A DNA stretch of 64,000 nucleotides from Lepturacanthus savala (lineage: Eukaryota; Chordata; Actinopteri; Scombriformes; Trichiuridae), in the NCBI GenBank assembly GCA_030544235.1, contig CM060462.1, positions 35,544,526 through 35,608,525 of the forward strand. Reading direction: 5' to 3'. The position numbers and the translations under genes are program-made. Within the stretch, counting starts at the first letter, position 1, and each line of letters starts with the position of its first letter. Below are positions 1 through 11,206 of the stretch, one piece after another. The notes beneath the pieces are model-generated. The model saw nothing but the letters and a program-made list of their open reading frames with translations. It did no database searches and was not told the DNA's origin.

Positions 1-327
1 GATGAGACGAGTGACTTACAGAGAAGTGTTTTACACTTCGACTCTGTGCCCAGGCCCCCACTCTATCGGGTCATTGTATTCTTCCAGTCATCATAAACTA
101 GCCATTTCAGTTTTAAGAAATACATTTTCAGCCTTAAATAATTTTAATTCAGCTTGTGTTTAAGTCACAGGAGTTCATATGTCCTCTGACTGAGGCAGAC
201 CTTATTGATCCTGGATTCAATTCAGTGAAACTGATTTGAGCCACACTAATGAACCTTTACTTGACCCTGTAATGTTCAGTACAATGTAATCACATACTAT
301 CTTACCTTACTATCTTACCTGTATCTT

Positions 328-392
<65 letters not shown>

Positions 393-952
393 CTGTTCTG
401 AAATAATTATAAAACAAATGCTGGGAACAGCTACACATATGATCTGAAATGTTAAACATCAAGGTAAATATTTTCAAACATTATATCTTAAAAGTTTAAT
501 TAAATCTGCCCTTAATGCTCCCATAATCTTTGAGCTAATATCCAAAATACACACAACTAGATTTTTGGTTGAATTAAATTAAATTGTATCTGAGAGAAGC
601 ACATAACATCACATGACATTCCTATGACTAGTGACAGTCTCCTGAGGCTAATTGACACTGCAGCAGATACAGATAAGAGTCCACAGGGCACATACTAATC
701 ACTGTGTATGATGATCACATCACAGGCAGCATGCAAAAATATGTGAACCGGTTTTACAGCACCGGCATTCCTGTTGTTCAAACCCTCCACTGGCCCCCAG
801 TTACTGCCTACATCAAGTTCAAAATCCTGACAATAGTTTGAGAATAGTTAGATGCAATGACATACATCAGATGAACGACTCATCTGCTAAATGAAATTAT
901 AAAAGGTTTTTAATGAAATTGTTTGAAATAATGAAGGCTTCTGTCATTGCAG
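1..952. other. arfgap2: arfgap2 intron, 5' end of window
   Basis: No coding exon was found before the acceptor at 951-952. The stretch is AT-rich intron with a CA microsatellite. The missing ArfGAP-domain exons must lie left of the window. Confidence 0.7.
332..389. repeat. (CA)n microsatellite
   Basis: About 29 uninterrupted CA units in an arfgap2 intron. Confidence 0.98.
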
Positions 953-3900
953 CTGTGGTTTGACTCTTCTACGGGAGGCACTCCAGCTGCTCCTGAGGAG
1001 AAAGAGACAGACTTTTTTGCAGAACATACACAGGTATGTTTTTGCAGGGTTTTGGCCTGCTGCTATTTTAAATGAATGTAAATGAATTTGTTCTAATAAA
1101 TGTCAGTTATGTTTTTTTTTTTTTTTTTTTCTTATCAGGAACGGGAATATTTGGGCTTTTTTACTAAAAAACAATCTGATATCAGATCTTTTTTTTTTTT
1201 AACATGAACACGATAAAAATATTTTTTTATTAAGAATCCTGTATTATATAATAACGAGGACATTTTACACTTGGGATAACAACACTTTCCTCATAGTAAA
1301 TATAAATAAATATACATTTGAAATATATTTGTGACATTATAACAACAACATAAATGTATCAAAATAGGTTTTGAGTTAATTAAAAATAACATCAATTAAA
1401 ATGCAGCCTGTAAAATATTGTTGAAAAATCTGAGCAATATTAAATGGGAGTGAACTGCAATAATATTCATAATAGAAATTAAAATAAAATGTCCAACTCA
1501 GGACATGAATGTATTTCTGTAAATGTCAGACCGGCACTGTTAGCAACATGGTATTCCTAATCATTCCACATGTGGAGCTACTTTATCAGGTAATAATGAC
1601 ATAAACTTTGTGAGACTAAAATGGCATCATGTTAATTAAAATTAATCTGTTTTCAAAGACTAAAAAAAGACTCTTACTAAAACTAGACTAGTATTTTCTT
1701 TGACTAAAAGTCTAAACTTTAGAATAAAATGCCAAGACTTTTCGTTCACTGAACATGACTAAACAATAAAGGAATACAGATGTCTTAATATGACTAAAAT
1801 GAACAAAGGCAGCTGACGCTAGACTACAACTAAAGCTAAATTGAAAAATAGCTGACAAAATTAACACTAGTTTTAATTTCCACTTTTCTTATTAATATGC
1901 CCCAAATGTTTTTGTTGGTGCAAATGTTTCTTGTTTGTGTAGCTGTTTGAGGAAAGTATATAAAATCGTGGTAACATGGTTTTATAAAAACACCTTATAA
2001 GAATGTGCTCATTTGAAAATGTAAAGTTTTATTTGATGCTCCTTGTTATGTTTTTAGTCTGCCAACGACTGGTGCATGGCACCGCCCTCTGAGCCTGAGC
2101 AGAACGGAGCCACTATCACCGCACAGCTGACCGACACAACAGCCAAAAGCCAGGATGACAACCGTTAGTAAAACAAATGCATCTGATCTAAATGAACCTA
2201 AATCTATCACAAATGCCAGTTTTTATGAATTTGGTGTCCACATATTGTGGCCATTTATATTTTAAATCTTTTGTGGGTCCACAACCTACTACATCGCTTT
2301 AAAACATTCATCGTGAGGCTTTAAAAATCGAACATTCAGCTGTTTCATCTTTTGGTTTTAATGTGGGTTTTGTAGAGCCAGAGGAAGGACCGAGCATCGA
2401 TGGTCTGAGCACATCACCCAAAGCCTCCATTGGTGAGTCTCTTAGCTTATTTCAGCCTCTGAGTTAAGGCACAAGTGTTGACTGGCTCTTTCATAACCTC
2501 AGCACCGTCATCTGCAATTTCATTCTCACATTTGACAGTTGTGTTCATTCACTGGGTTTTTCCCCTTCCTTTCTATTTTATATTGTCTCGATCTTTCTCT
2601 ACTTTCATATAGTTGCTTAATAAATAGTTGGTGCGTAATTGCGTTTCTTCTTTGTTACAAATTGTTTTTGTATTCTGTGTCGACAGAACAGCCACCGGTT
2701 CACCAGCAGAGGACTGTCTATATACGTTATGATCTGATCTGATACACTATGAACAATCTTGTCGACATGAAACAAAACGAAAAACTGAGAACGACCAACT
2801 TTCTGTGAAAATGTTTTTTTTTTCTCCTTTATTTAACCAGGCATGTTGCTTGAGATCAAATGATCTTTTTCGAGCAAGGCCTGACCAATACGGCAGTGAT
2901 GAAACAAACAAAAACATGCAAGCACAGAAAGACACGCATGAGAACAGTGGATAAGAGTCTGAGTCCTGGAAAAAGAAGAGAGGGTTGAAAAGGGACAGAA
3001 GGTGGCAAATGGAGGTCCAACCTGGGGAGAAATAATCATAATACACAACAGAAACACAAAAACAGTGAACAAACTGTGAAAAAAACAGTCCACCACAATA
3101 CACACTAAGCATTACTTAACTGATGATAAAAAAATATCACACAGTGAAACAATTACACGTTCCAAAATATGACAATAAAAAGCCTGTGAGTTGAGTTTTA
3201 AAATTAGTAAAGGAGATTCGTTCTTGTAGTTGAGGGAGCAGAGTACATAAATGCCCTCAAACTCAGTACGAGTCCTGGGGATAGAGGCAGTTAAAATGTC
3301 AGACGAGCGCAAACTGTATGATTATGTCCTTTTTAAAGGTATGGGTGGATCAGACAAGGACAACCAGCCTACTTTAGAATACAGACTACAGTGATGACAG
3401 TGAGTGATTTACATCCGGTAATGAATCTTAAAGCACTGTGGTGTTTGGCATCCACTTTATGCAGTGAAGTGGAACAAGCATTCATGTACAAGACATCACC
3501 GTAATCTAATATGGGTAAAAAAGCAGCCTCTTTTTTTGATAAAAATTTGAAACAAGACTTATGTATGCAAAATGCCTGATTCTTAACATGTTGGGAACAG
3601 TATTGGGGACACAAATCCATCCAGCAGTGTATTTGTCTTATTTGGGCTCAAATCTTATTTAAAAAGAGGATTTAGCTCATGTAAAACCCACTTTTTCTGT
3701 GTTTTGGCATATGACAATGGTATCTGGTTTGCTCCGTCCTGTAGAGGACTCCATGCGTTTGTCATCACAGGAAGAGCGGACACTTCCAGGTGATTAGTGT
3801 GGGTAAAGCTGCTGTTTTCGCTGGCTGGTTCTGCCTCAGATGCATGTTGCTTTACTGACTCATCAGCCGCTTCTCAGTCTCACCTTTTACAGTAGATCTT

Positions 3901-6900
3901 GTCACACAATGTAATTAGACTTAGAGCGCTGGTGATTTGTCATGCTGCATACCTCTAGGAAGACAGGAAGGATGATGACTACTGGTATTTTGCTTCTAGC
4001 GCTTCAGATGGAACATGTTGACAACCAGTGTGGTGCCATTCTGACATATCCTGACTAACCTCAGTGTTACAAAACTTCAAAAGATTTATTCCTTGCAGTT
4101 GTGCAGAAGATGTACTTGAGTCTGTGGTGACTTTGTGTTACTGAGATTAAAAGATCAGTTTTAAATGCTACGATGCACTGACTTTCATGTCCTTGACTGA
4201 ACGCCTTGCATTGTGCCTCTAATGATTTGATGGGATGCAATTTAAAAGTCACAAAAGCCTAAAAGAAGCCAAGTTTTTTTTTTATTCTCCACATTCCAAG
4301 CTTTAATCAATATAACAATTGTTTTTTGTGGAGCTGGTGTGTTTTTCTTGCTTGGTTTTAGGTGGCATTTTACAATTTGTTCTTGTTGGTTACAAAATAA
4401 GAATAAAACTTGTAGTTTATAATTTTTTTTGGTGTGTTACAGATGTGAAACCTTCCATTATTGGAAAAAAGAAACCCATGGCTGCCAAAAAAGGAGTAAG
4501 TCATATTTTCATCAAACCAAAAATCTTGGAAGCTATTGCATTTGATGGAACAAGAAATGGAGAACACAAACTTATTAAAGCTATTAAATCTTAAAGCCAT
4601 CCCCATCACATGAAATTGCATTCAGATCACATGATTTCCTGAAATTACAATGTAACCGGGCCAATCGGGGACCGAGATCTAGGTAGACAACATAACTAAC
4701 CATTCAGGACACACCTGGTCCATATCTGATGATGTAACAAACCAGCAGTCGTGAAAAACAATAACGAGTTTCTAGGAGGTTTTTACTGTACTTGTACTGG
4801 ATTTAGAAAATATATCTATTTGAGCGGAGTGCTGATAGGCTAAAGGAGCATATCAATGCAAATACTCCCACCCACTAAAATAGCTGTGGAACGCAGGAAG
4901 TCCAGACCATGGATGTATTATAAAACCTAGATGGGGTACTGCCTCTCACCAGGCATGCAGATTTTTTTTTCCAATGGTTACTTGTAGTACTGTACAAAAA
5001 AATCCCATGGGACCCAAAATGGCATGTTTCCGATCAACCGCAATGGTAAAAGAGAAGCCTGTAAAATAGTTCACAGGACTCTCCCAACTATAACCAATGT
5101 TAATGACTGATCTTTTTCCATATTTATAAGTCATGGACTTTTTATCCACCAAAAATCTTTCTAATGGCCATAAGCGCTGGGAAAGTCTCTTTTCCCAACG
5201 TGAAGTCACAGCTGTGATGTAGTGCGGTCGTACTATGTCTCAGGAGAGAGGTTTTTTTTTTTTTATTAATTAATTTATTTTATTTTTTCTTTGAATTTTT
5301 TTTTATGTGGTCAAGGGACCACATAAGGGACTTAAAGGGACTTAAATGTGAGTTGCTTGTTTTGCAATTTGCACATTCTCATCACCCCGGGACATGATGG
5401 TCATGGGTGACTCTACTGATCAGTCTCTATGGGTCACATAAACTTAGAAGTCAGGAACTCTTTTGGCCTGTTCACCAGGTGAGCAACTTTCAACTTCTGT
5501 TGAAATGAATGGTGGCCATTTTTCAGTCTGTTATCCAGTTTTATAATACATCCATGGTCCAGACTGATACCTGAAGAGAAACTGAGATGTGATCAGGGTG
5601 GTCTTACCAGAATTTTAAAATGGAGACAACTGTAATTAATCCGTGGACCACATTTTCTCCTCATGCAGCTTGGTGCAAAGAAAGGTCTCGGTGCCCAGAA
5701 GGTGAGCAGTAAGAGTTTCTCAGAGGTGGAGAAACAGGCTCAAGTGGCTGAGAAGATGAGAGAGGAGCAGGTTGCTGAAGCCAAGAAACAAGCAGAGGAA
5801 TCCATGTATGTAATTCAAACACAAAAAGTAATCTCTTATTCTAGAAACGATCATTCTTTATTACTTGGAATGTTCTCTTTTTGTTGAGGGTTTTATAATT
5901 TCCATTTTATTTTTTCCAAAATGAAACTCACTGCTAAAAAACGAGAGAATGAGTAACACGTTTAAACATCTTCATCTTTGTCCACCAGTGTTGCCTCGAT
6001 GCGTTTGGCCTACAAAGAGCTGGAGATTGACCGGAAGATGGAAGATAAGAAGCTTCAGAACCTGGAGGGCAAGAAGAGGGAGCAGGCTGAGAGACTGGGC
6101 ATGGGCTTTGGAAACAGGAGGTAACAGCACAACATAAACATGAGGTTGTTGGTTTCCTGAAGTCAGTGTTCGGGGTTTGATTTCCTCTGACCAAAGTACA
6201 ATCTCAAACAGTGACTGCATATTATCAGGTCTCCTTATTTGGCACAGTTCCAATATTCATGTTTTTTATGCTTTGTCAGTTCTTCATCATATATAGATTG
6301 AAGCATACTTGTAGGCTTTATAAAAGTGTTGTTTTTGTCCCTAAATGTGTGTGTATGCTTCCTATTTCAGTGCTGTGTCTCACTCAGTGATGTCAGAGAT
6401 GCAGGTGATTGAGCAGGAGACTCCTGTTGGAGCCAAGAGCTCGTCTCGCTCCAAACTGGACATGTTTGATGAGCCGGGTTTCACCTCTGGACCCCCGAAG
6501 TATGTGTAGCACTCTTTATTTAAATTATGCCTTTCAAACCAGAAAATGATGTGGAAACAGTGGGCAGTGCCTTATAATCGGTTGTAAATCTAATAAAAGA
6601 TGCTACACAAATGTTTTTGTGTTTGCCACAATAATCACAAACAGATCCTTGGGGGAGTGGCTTTTCTGCTGCAGAGAAAGTTAATCCAAAAAAGTGAGAA
6701 TCTTCAAAAAGTGTAAAAAAAACCCAAAAAACAAGGGTTGTTATAAATAAATAATTATCTAAATGAACCAACTTAAATCCGGGAACCATTATTTTGACCA
6801 CAGGAATGAGACAGATGTTGAAGCAGTGACGTCTCGCTGATCTTTTTGTCCTCTTTGATTTTCCAGGTATAAAGACAACCCATTTACAGTGGGAGACAGT

Positions 6901-8965
6901 TTTGGATCCCGGTGGGACACTGAGGGAGGGACCGCCTCCTTCACCACCTCCTGGGCTCTGGAGAAGGAGGACCCCAAGGAGGAGGTCACCATCTCTAGTA
7001 TTCAGCCAATAGGAGAGAGGTATCTACATGCAGACACACATACGATAACTGTGCATTCTGGAGCCTTCAATCCTAAAATAATGAATTGATTTAATGCTTT
7101 ATTTCACTTCAAAAATAAAATCATATTTGCACAACACCATTCAAAAGACTGAATCTCCCAGGCTTATTTTTGCCTATCCTGTACAATCATAGGAATAATT
7201 CACAATAAAACCTCAGAATTAGTATATCATTACAAGACACTTGATAGCTTAAACTGAAAGAAATCATATTTAAAGAAATTTCAGTGTTGCCTTATTATTG
7301 GTAATTTTATATTTTTCTTGAAACCTAACATAGAATTCCACATCTATATTTCCTCTTTTAGTCTGTTTCATAATTTTACCCCCTAAACTGACACATCTGT
7401 ACTTGAGAATAGTTCTGACTTAGTGAATTTCAAATATTAGCAACCCCCCTAAGTTATAAATCCACTGACTTGGCTTAAACCATTTTGAATACAGTATATT
7501 AATATACAATGTACAGAAATCACAGTATCCAACTTCATTTATTATCCAAATAGCTATATTATCCTAATATCCTTTTCTGCAGTTGAATTATTAGATATGT
7601 TTGTTTTATATTATACATTTCCCCAAATGTCAGCACGCTGTTATGAGGCATCACAATTGAAAACAACAACAAATGAAGGCAATTCTTATTTAGTAAATCT
7701 CTTGTTTTGTAAAGAATAAAAATAGATTTGGCTAATTTCTGTTATACATATTGTATGTATGCTTCCAACAAACCTTAAATCTATAAAACTCCCCCAAAAT
7801 TAATTTTGTATACTCTTTAAATTTCAATATTGTTTAAATGTTGTTTTACCTCAGTGTTTCAGTCCTTTTTCTACCAAACATAAATTTAATCTTTCATTTT
7901 GTGTTAGCTTATTTAAAGCAAACATTTAACTTCATCAGTTCTACTTCTACAGTTTTCAACTCCCTACAGAACAAAATAAATATCATCTGCAAACAGAACA
8001 CATTTCAATTCATCAGTTACTGTACAAATATCAATTATATGTAAGTATAAATAACTTTGGTCCCAACAAAGTTCTGACACAGTTCTGACACAGTTCTGAC
8101 ATGTTCTCTTGTGTTTAAACCAGACTTCCCAGCAGAAGAAAAGCTGATGTTGCTGCTCCTGTGTCAGAGTCCAGTGAGGCCAGGCAGAAGTTTGCTAACG
8201 CAAAGGCCATCTCTTCAGACATGTTCTTTGGTCGAGAGACCAGCGCTGAGGTGAGGATCATTTCACTTTGAAACCAACTCGATTAAACTCTCTAATTCAC
8301 ATTTTTGTAAGTGGTTTATTCAGTGATGGCAGGAGATTTTAATCATGAAGTGGTTCAGTGTTATAACCCTAGTTTTGACCTTTGCTGCTTCCTCAGTACG
8401 AGGCAAAGACGAGACTGGAGGGAATGTCTGGAAGCACCTCCATCAGCTCAGCTGACTTGTTCGGGGACGGCAGTGATCCTAAAGGTGAGCCACGTGTCTA
8501 TAATATTTCAATAGTTCAGTATTGGTAAAATAAACAAGTGTCAAAAGGCAAAAAGGTTATGATAAAGGTAAGTGTTTGGCACTGTGCCCCCAAGCCTATT
8601 AATTCACTCTAAAGATACAAATCTTTAAAAACTCACAAAGAGATCACTTGGAGTATATTTGATGAAAATAATTGAAATGCTGTAATTGATTTTATTTCTA
8701 ATTAGTTTGCTCTCCTAATTCCTTCCTCCCATCAGGGAGTGCCTCTGGCTTTGACAGCGTGCTCCCCTCTGGTCCGGATATTGCCCAATTTAAACAAGGG
8801 GTGAAGACTGTAGCAGGAAAGATGGCTGTCCTCGCCAATGGAGTCATGAACACCATCCAGGTGAGACATCGGCAGAGTCGCCCTCCATCTTCGTAAATCA
8901 CCCGTCATCGTTGACACACGTTTTGTTTTCTAATGTTTCCCCAGGATCGCTACGGCTCCTACTGA
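953..8965 (+). CDS. arfgap2: ADP-ribosylation factor GTPase-activating protein 2 (3' part)
   Basis: ARFGAP2 stimulates GTP hydrolysis on ARF1 and acts with coatomer on Golgi COPI vesicles. Twelve exons are visible: 953-1033, 2058-2163, 2376-2432, 4443-4495, 5669-5805, 5989-6120, 6371-6499, 6867-7019, 8124-8250, 8397-8484, 8736-8860, 8945-8965. Phases agree at every junction and give 402 codons plus TGA. Seen: LWFDSSTGGTP just after the missing zinc finger, a Lys/Ala-rich coiled segment (SFSEVEKQAQVAEKMREEQ), the repeated ISSxxLFG/ISSDMFFG motifs, and the C-terminus GVMNTIQDRYGSY. These match ARFGAP2 (recalled human ending GVMNSLQDRYGSY) better than ARFGAP3. The catalytic Cys4 zinc-finger exons, roughly 120-130 residues, lie left of base 1, so the gene is incomplete only because the window cuts it. 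It converges on pex16. Confidence 0.93.
2815..3620 (-). mobile_element. Degraded non-LTR retrotransposon 3' end
   Basis: Read on the minus strand, 3620 to 3369 gives a reverse-transcriptase C-terminal flavour (LDYGDVLYMNA, HSALRFITG), a signature common in fish LINE ORF2 proteins. Toward the lower coordinates is a tail of the fish type TTTATTTAACCAGGCATG (plus-strand sense) near 2828. It sits in an arfgap2 intron and is interrupted by stops, so it is a dead copy. Confidence 0.65.
4901..5564. mobile_element. MITE-like element with long perfect terminal inverted repeats
   Basis: The 22 bases at 4905-4926 are the exact reverse complement of 5538-5559 (core GATGTATTATAAAAC / GTTTTATAATACATC). 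The 7-mer TCCAGAC lies at both outer edges (4901-4907, 5558-5564). There is no transposase coding inside. This is a non-autonomous DNA transposon of about 0.66 kb in an arfgap2 intron; I could not name the family. Confidence 0.65.
7095..8042 (-). mobile_element. Degraded L2-type LINE with reverse-transcriptase remnant
   Basis: On the minus strand, 8022 to about 7930 reads VTDELKCVLFADDIFILF, the FADD catalytic block of an L2/Maui-like reverse transcriptase, followed by recognisable but stop-broken downstream sequence. The lower-coordinate end starts with TTTATT on the plus strand, a 3' tail in minus sense. A related copy is at 37485-37700. Confidence 0.65.
8066..8102. repeat. Short tandem repeat of an 11-mer
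   Basis: AGTTCTGACAC is repeated nearly three times just upstream of the arfgap2 exon at 8124. Confidence 0.8.
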
Positions 8966-10568
8966 GCAGCCTCAAGAGAAGAGCGCCGACCTGCGGGAAG
9001 ACGTACTGCTGCCTGTGTCGAGCCGAGCAGCCTCCTGACTGACATGTGCATTTGGGCGGAGAAGAGACGAGACAAAATGGAGACGGAAAGCAGAAAGGAT
9101 TGCATGGGAGATGGAAGTCATCCTTCTTGTCCGTCCTCTTTTAGAGACAGTTTCACAGGAGTGAGACAGTATTTTCTTCTTGCATTCTCATTAGCAGACT
9201 CTTGAGTTTTATTTTCATAAAGGAAACCATCGGAGGATGTAGTTTTTGTTTTTTTTTCTTCTTGTAATTTACAGTTGAGATTTTTTTGGTCTTAGATTTT
9301 CAAAATGGGATAATTCTACTATATTTGATTCCTTATACATACATAAAATTGTTGTTTTTATTCACATTATCAAATACTTAATGTTTTTTTTTTGTTTTGT
9401 GATATAAAAAGGTGCATATATATATTTTCAATTTTAAAGTGTTAATTTGAACAAGAACCCACATTTACATTCAGTGTTTAATCACTTAATTTGTCATTTA
9501 CACAGTGCACTGACAGCTGACCTTCTTGATCATTTCACACTATTTGTGAGCTTGGAATTAAGTATTTCTGTCTGGATGAATGAAATCAGAGCATTAAACA
9601 TTTGATTTCCTAGCTGCTTTTTTATTTATTATTTATCTCTTTAAAAACAGTTAAACCCAGAGAGCACACCATTGCTGCAAACAACCTGCAGAGCACAATA
9701 TCTTAACAGAAGATGCTGTGCAGGGGGAATTAGTTGATATAAATTAATGATTATGTGATGAAATGCAAACTGCATTTGTTTACAAAAAAAGACAGGAAAA
9801 AAAGCATAATGTGTTATTTAAAAGTATACAGATGAGTCCAATACTGATTCAGAGAGAACATACTAACTTCCAGCTCATAAAACTACAATACTGTATTGAC
9901 TATGCATCTAATTTTTCTGACCTTTCGCTTCAACGTTTCTGCTCTGGTTGAATCTGAAGTCTGCCTCAAGATGGGTTTTTTGGTGCTGCTTTTAGCAGTT
10001 TAAATTTTTGTTTTTAAAGGCTGGCGCCTTCAGTTTTTATCTTTTCAGTTTCACATTGGCCGATGGGAAAAAATATTTCTGACATTCAAGGCACAACATG
10101 AGGGTTGTGGCTCCTACGTGATCCAGAGACAGTGATTTGTCTCCCCAGCACAAGGCACTGGGACAAGGACCTTTTTAAAAATTTCTCTTAACACTTTAGC
10201 TTTCAGGACAAGACGGCATGCAAATACACAATGTCTAGTATGAACCTCTGTAATAACGTCATACCGACATGTTTCTAGCCTGGTGTTGCAGCTTACATGG
10301 AGCATACCTTGTTTGTGACGCAGCTCACCTTGTGTTCTCGGCAGACTTGATGTTCAACAAGTTATCGAAAGAACTCTCCAAAGAATGTGGGAGGTCTGAA
10401 AACTGGTCTGTAATTTTCTTTGATAGAGTGTCATATTTTTCCTAGTGAGGCCACACCTGTGTATGTCCCATCCAACGATAAGCCAACACAAAAAGGAAAC
10501 GTGGACTGAAAGGATTCAAACTAAATTATTTATTTGTAGGCTACAAAAAGAAACTTATTCCGTATGTT

Positions 10569-10574
10569 AATAAA
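10569..10574 (+). terminator. arfgap2: AATAAA polyadenylation signal, arfgap2
   Basis: Canonical hexamer 1.6 kb after the arfgap2 stop and the last AATAAA before the convergent gene. An ATTAAA at 9594 is an alternative proximal site. Confidence 0.5.
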
Positions 10575-11083
10575 GATTTAAAACTTCAGGTGTGTTCTTG
10601 TCTGTGACTCCAGCACACACACACAAACCAGTTTTCATAATGTTTAACGTGTTTGCGTCTGCTTGTGTGAAATATCTCTATACTTTGATTGATCCTTCTT
10701 TACTATGTAAAAACAGTCTGGATGCTGTTGTGGATAAATATTTGGAGATTTCTTTCAAGTTGAGGTGACAGATGAGGGTGTGGCAAGGATGAAATAAGAG
10801 CATTGCTCTTAAAACATGCTGCCACAAATTGTTTTGAACTCAGTGCAGGTAGCAAACCAATCATTTTAGAGTCTAGACAAGTAACATAAATCATGAACAA
10901 CTTAAGTTAAGTTCTCTGACTTTTCCCCAAGCCAGACAGACTGGATAAAAGACAATAAAAATGAAGAAAAAAAAGCAGATTTCTCAAAGTATTACTAAAA
11001 TATTTAAATCAGAGTTCTTTATCAGTTTATATTAGCAGAAAGTGTTCACTGTTGCCTGGAAGTGGCAATTATTTCCAAATCCT

Positions 11084-11089
11084 TTTATT
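11084..11089 (-). terminator. pex16: AATAAA polyadenylation signal, pex16
   Basis: TTTATT on the plus strand, about 120 bp downstream of the pex16 stop codon. This implies a short 3' UTR. Confidence 0.6.
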
Positions 11090-11206
11090 TGATCTGTGGG
11101 GAAGTCGGGCAAGTGTCTCCGTCCCTGGGCCGGCGGCTGCAGCGCAGGAACTTCTTTTTCTTGCCGCTTCTTCCTTTCTTGATTTGCAAACATCAACCAA
11201 CAGGTT

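Larger units (their letters stand above)
8966..11206. other. arfgap2 3' UTR and arfgap2-pex16 convergent gap
   Basis: AT-rich with no further ORF of substance. It holds the arfgap2 3' UTR up to a polyadenylation signal near 10569, then about 500 bp to the pex16 signal at 11084-11089. The two genes end head-on, and transcript tails may come close to or overlap each other. Confidence 0.7.

Noticed and set aside
2747..3112. Minus-strand 121-codon ORF of hydrophobic, Ser/Phe-rich sequence
   Set aside because: It lies in the untranslated tail of a degraded LINE and has no family resemblance.
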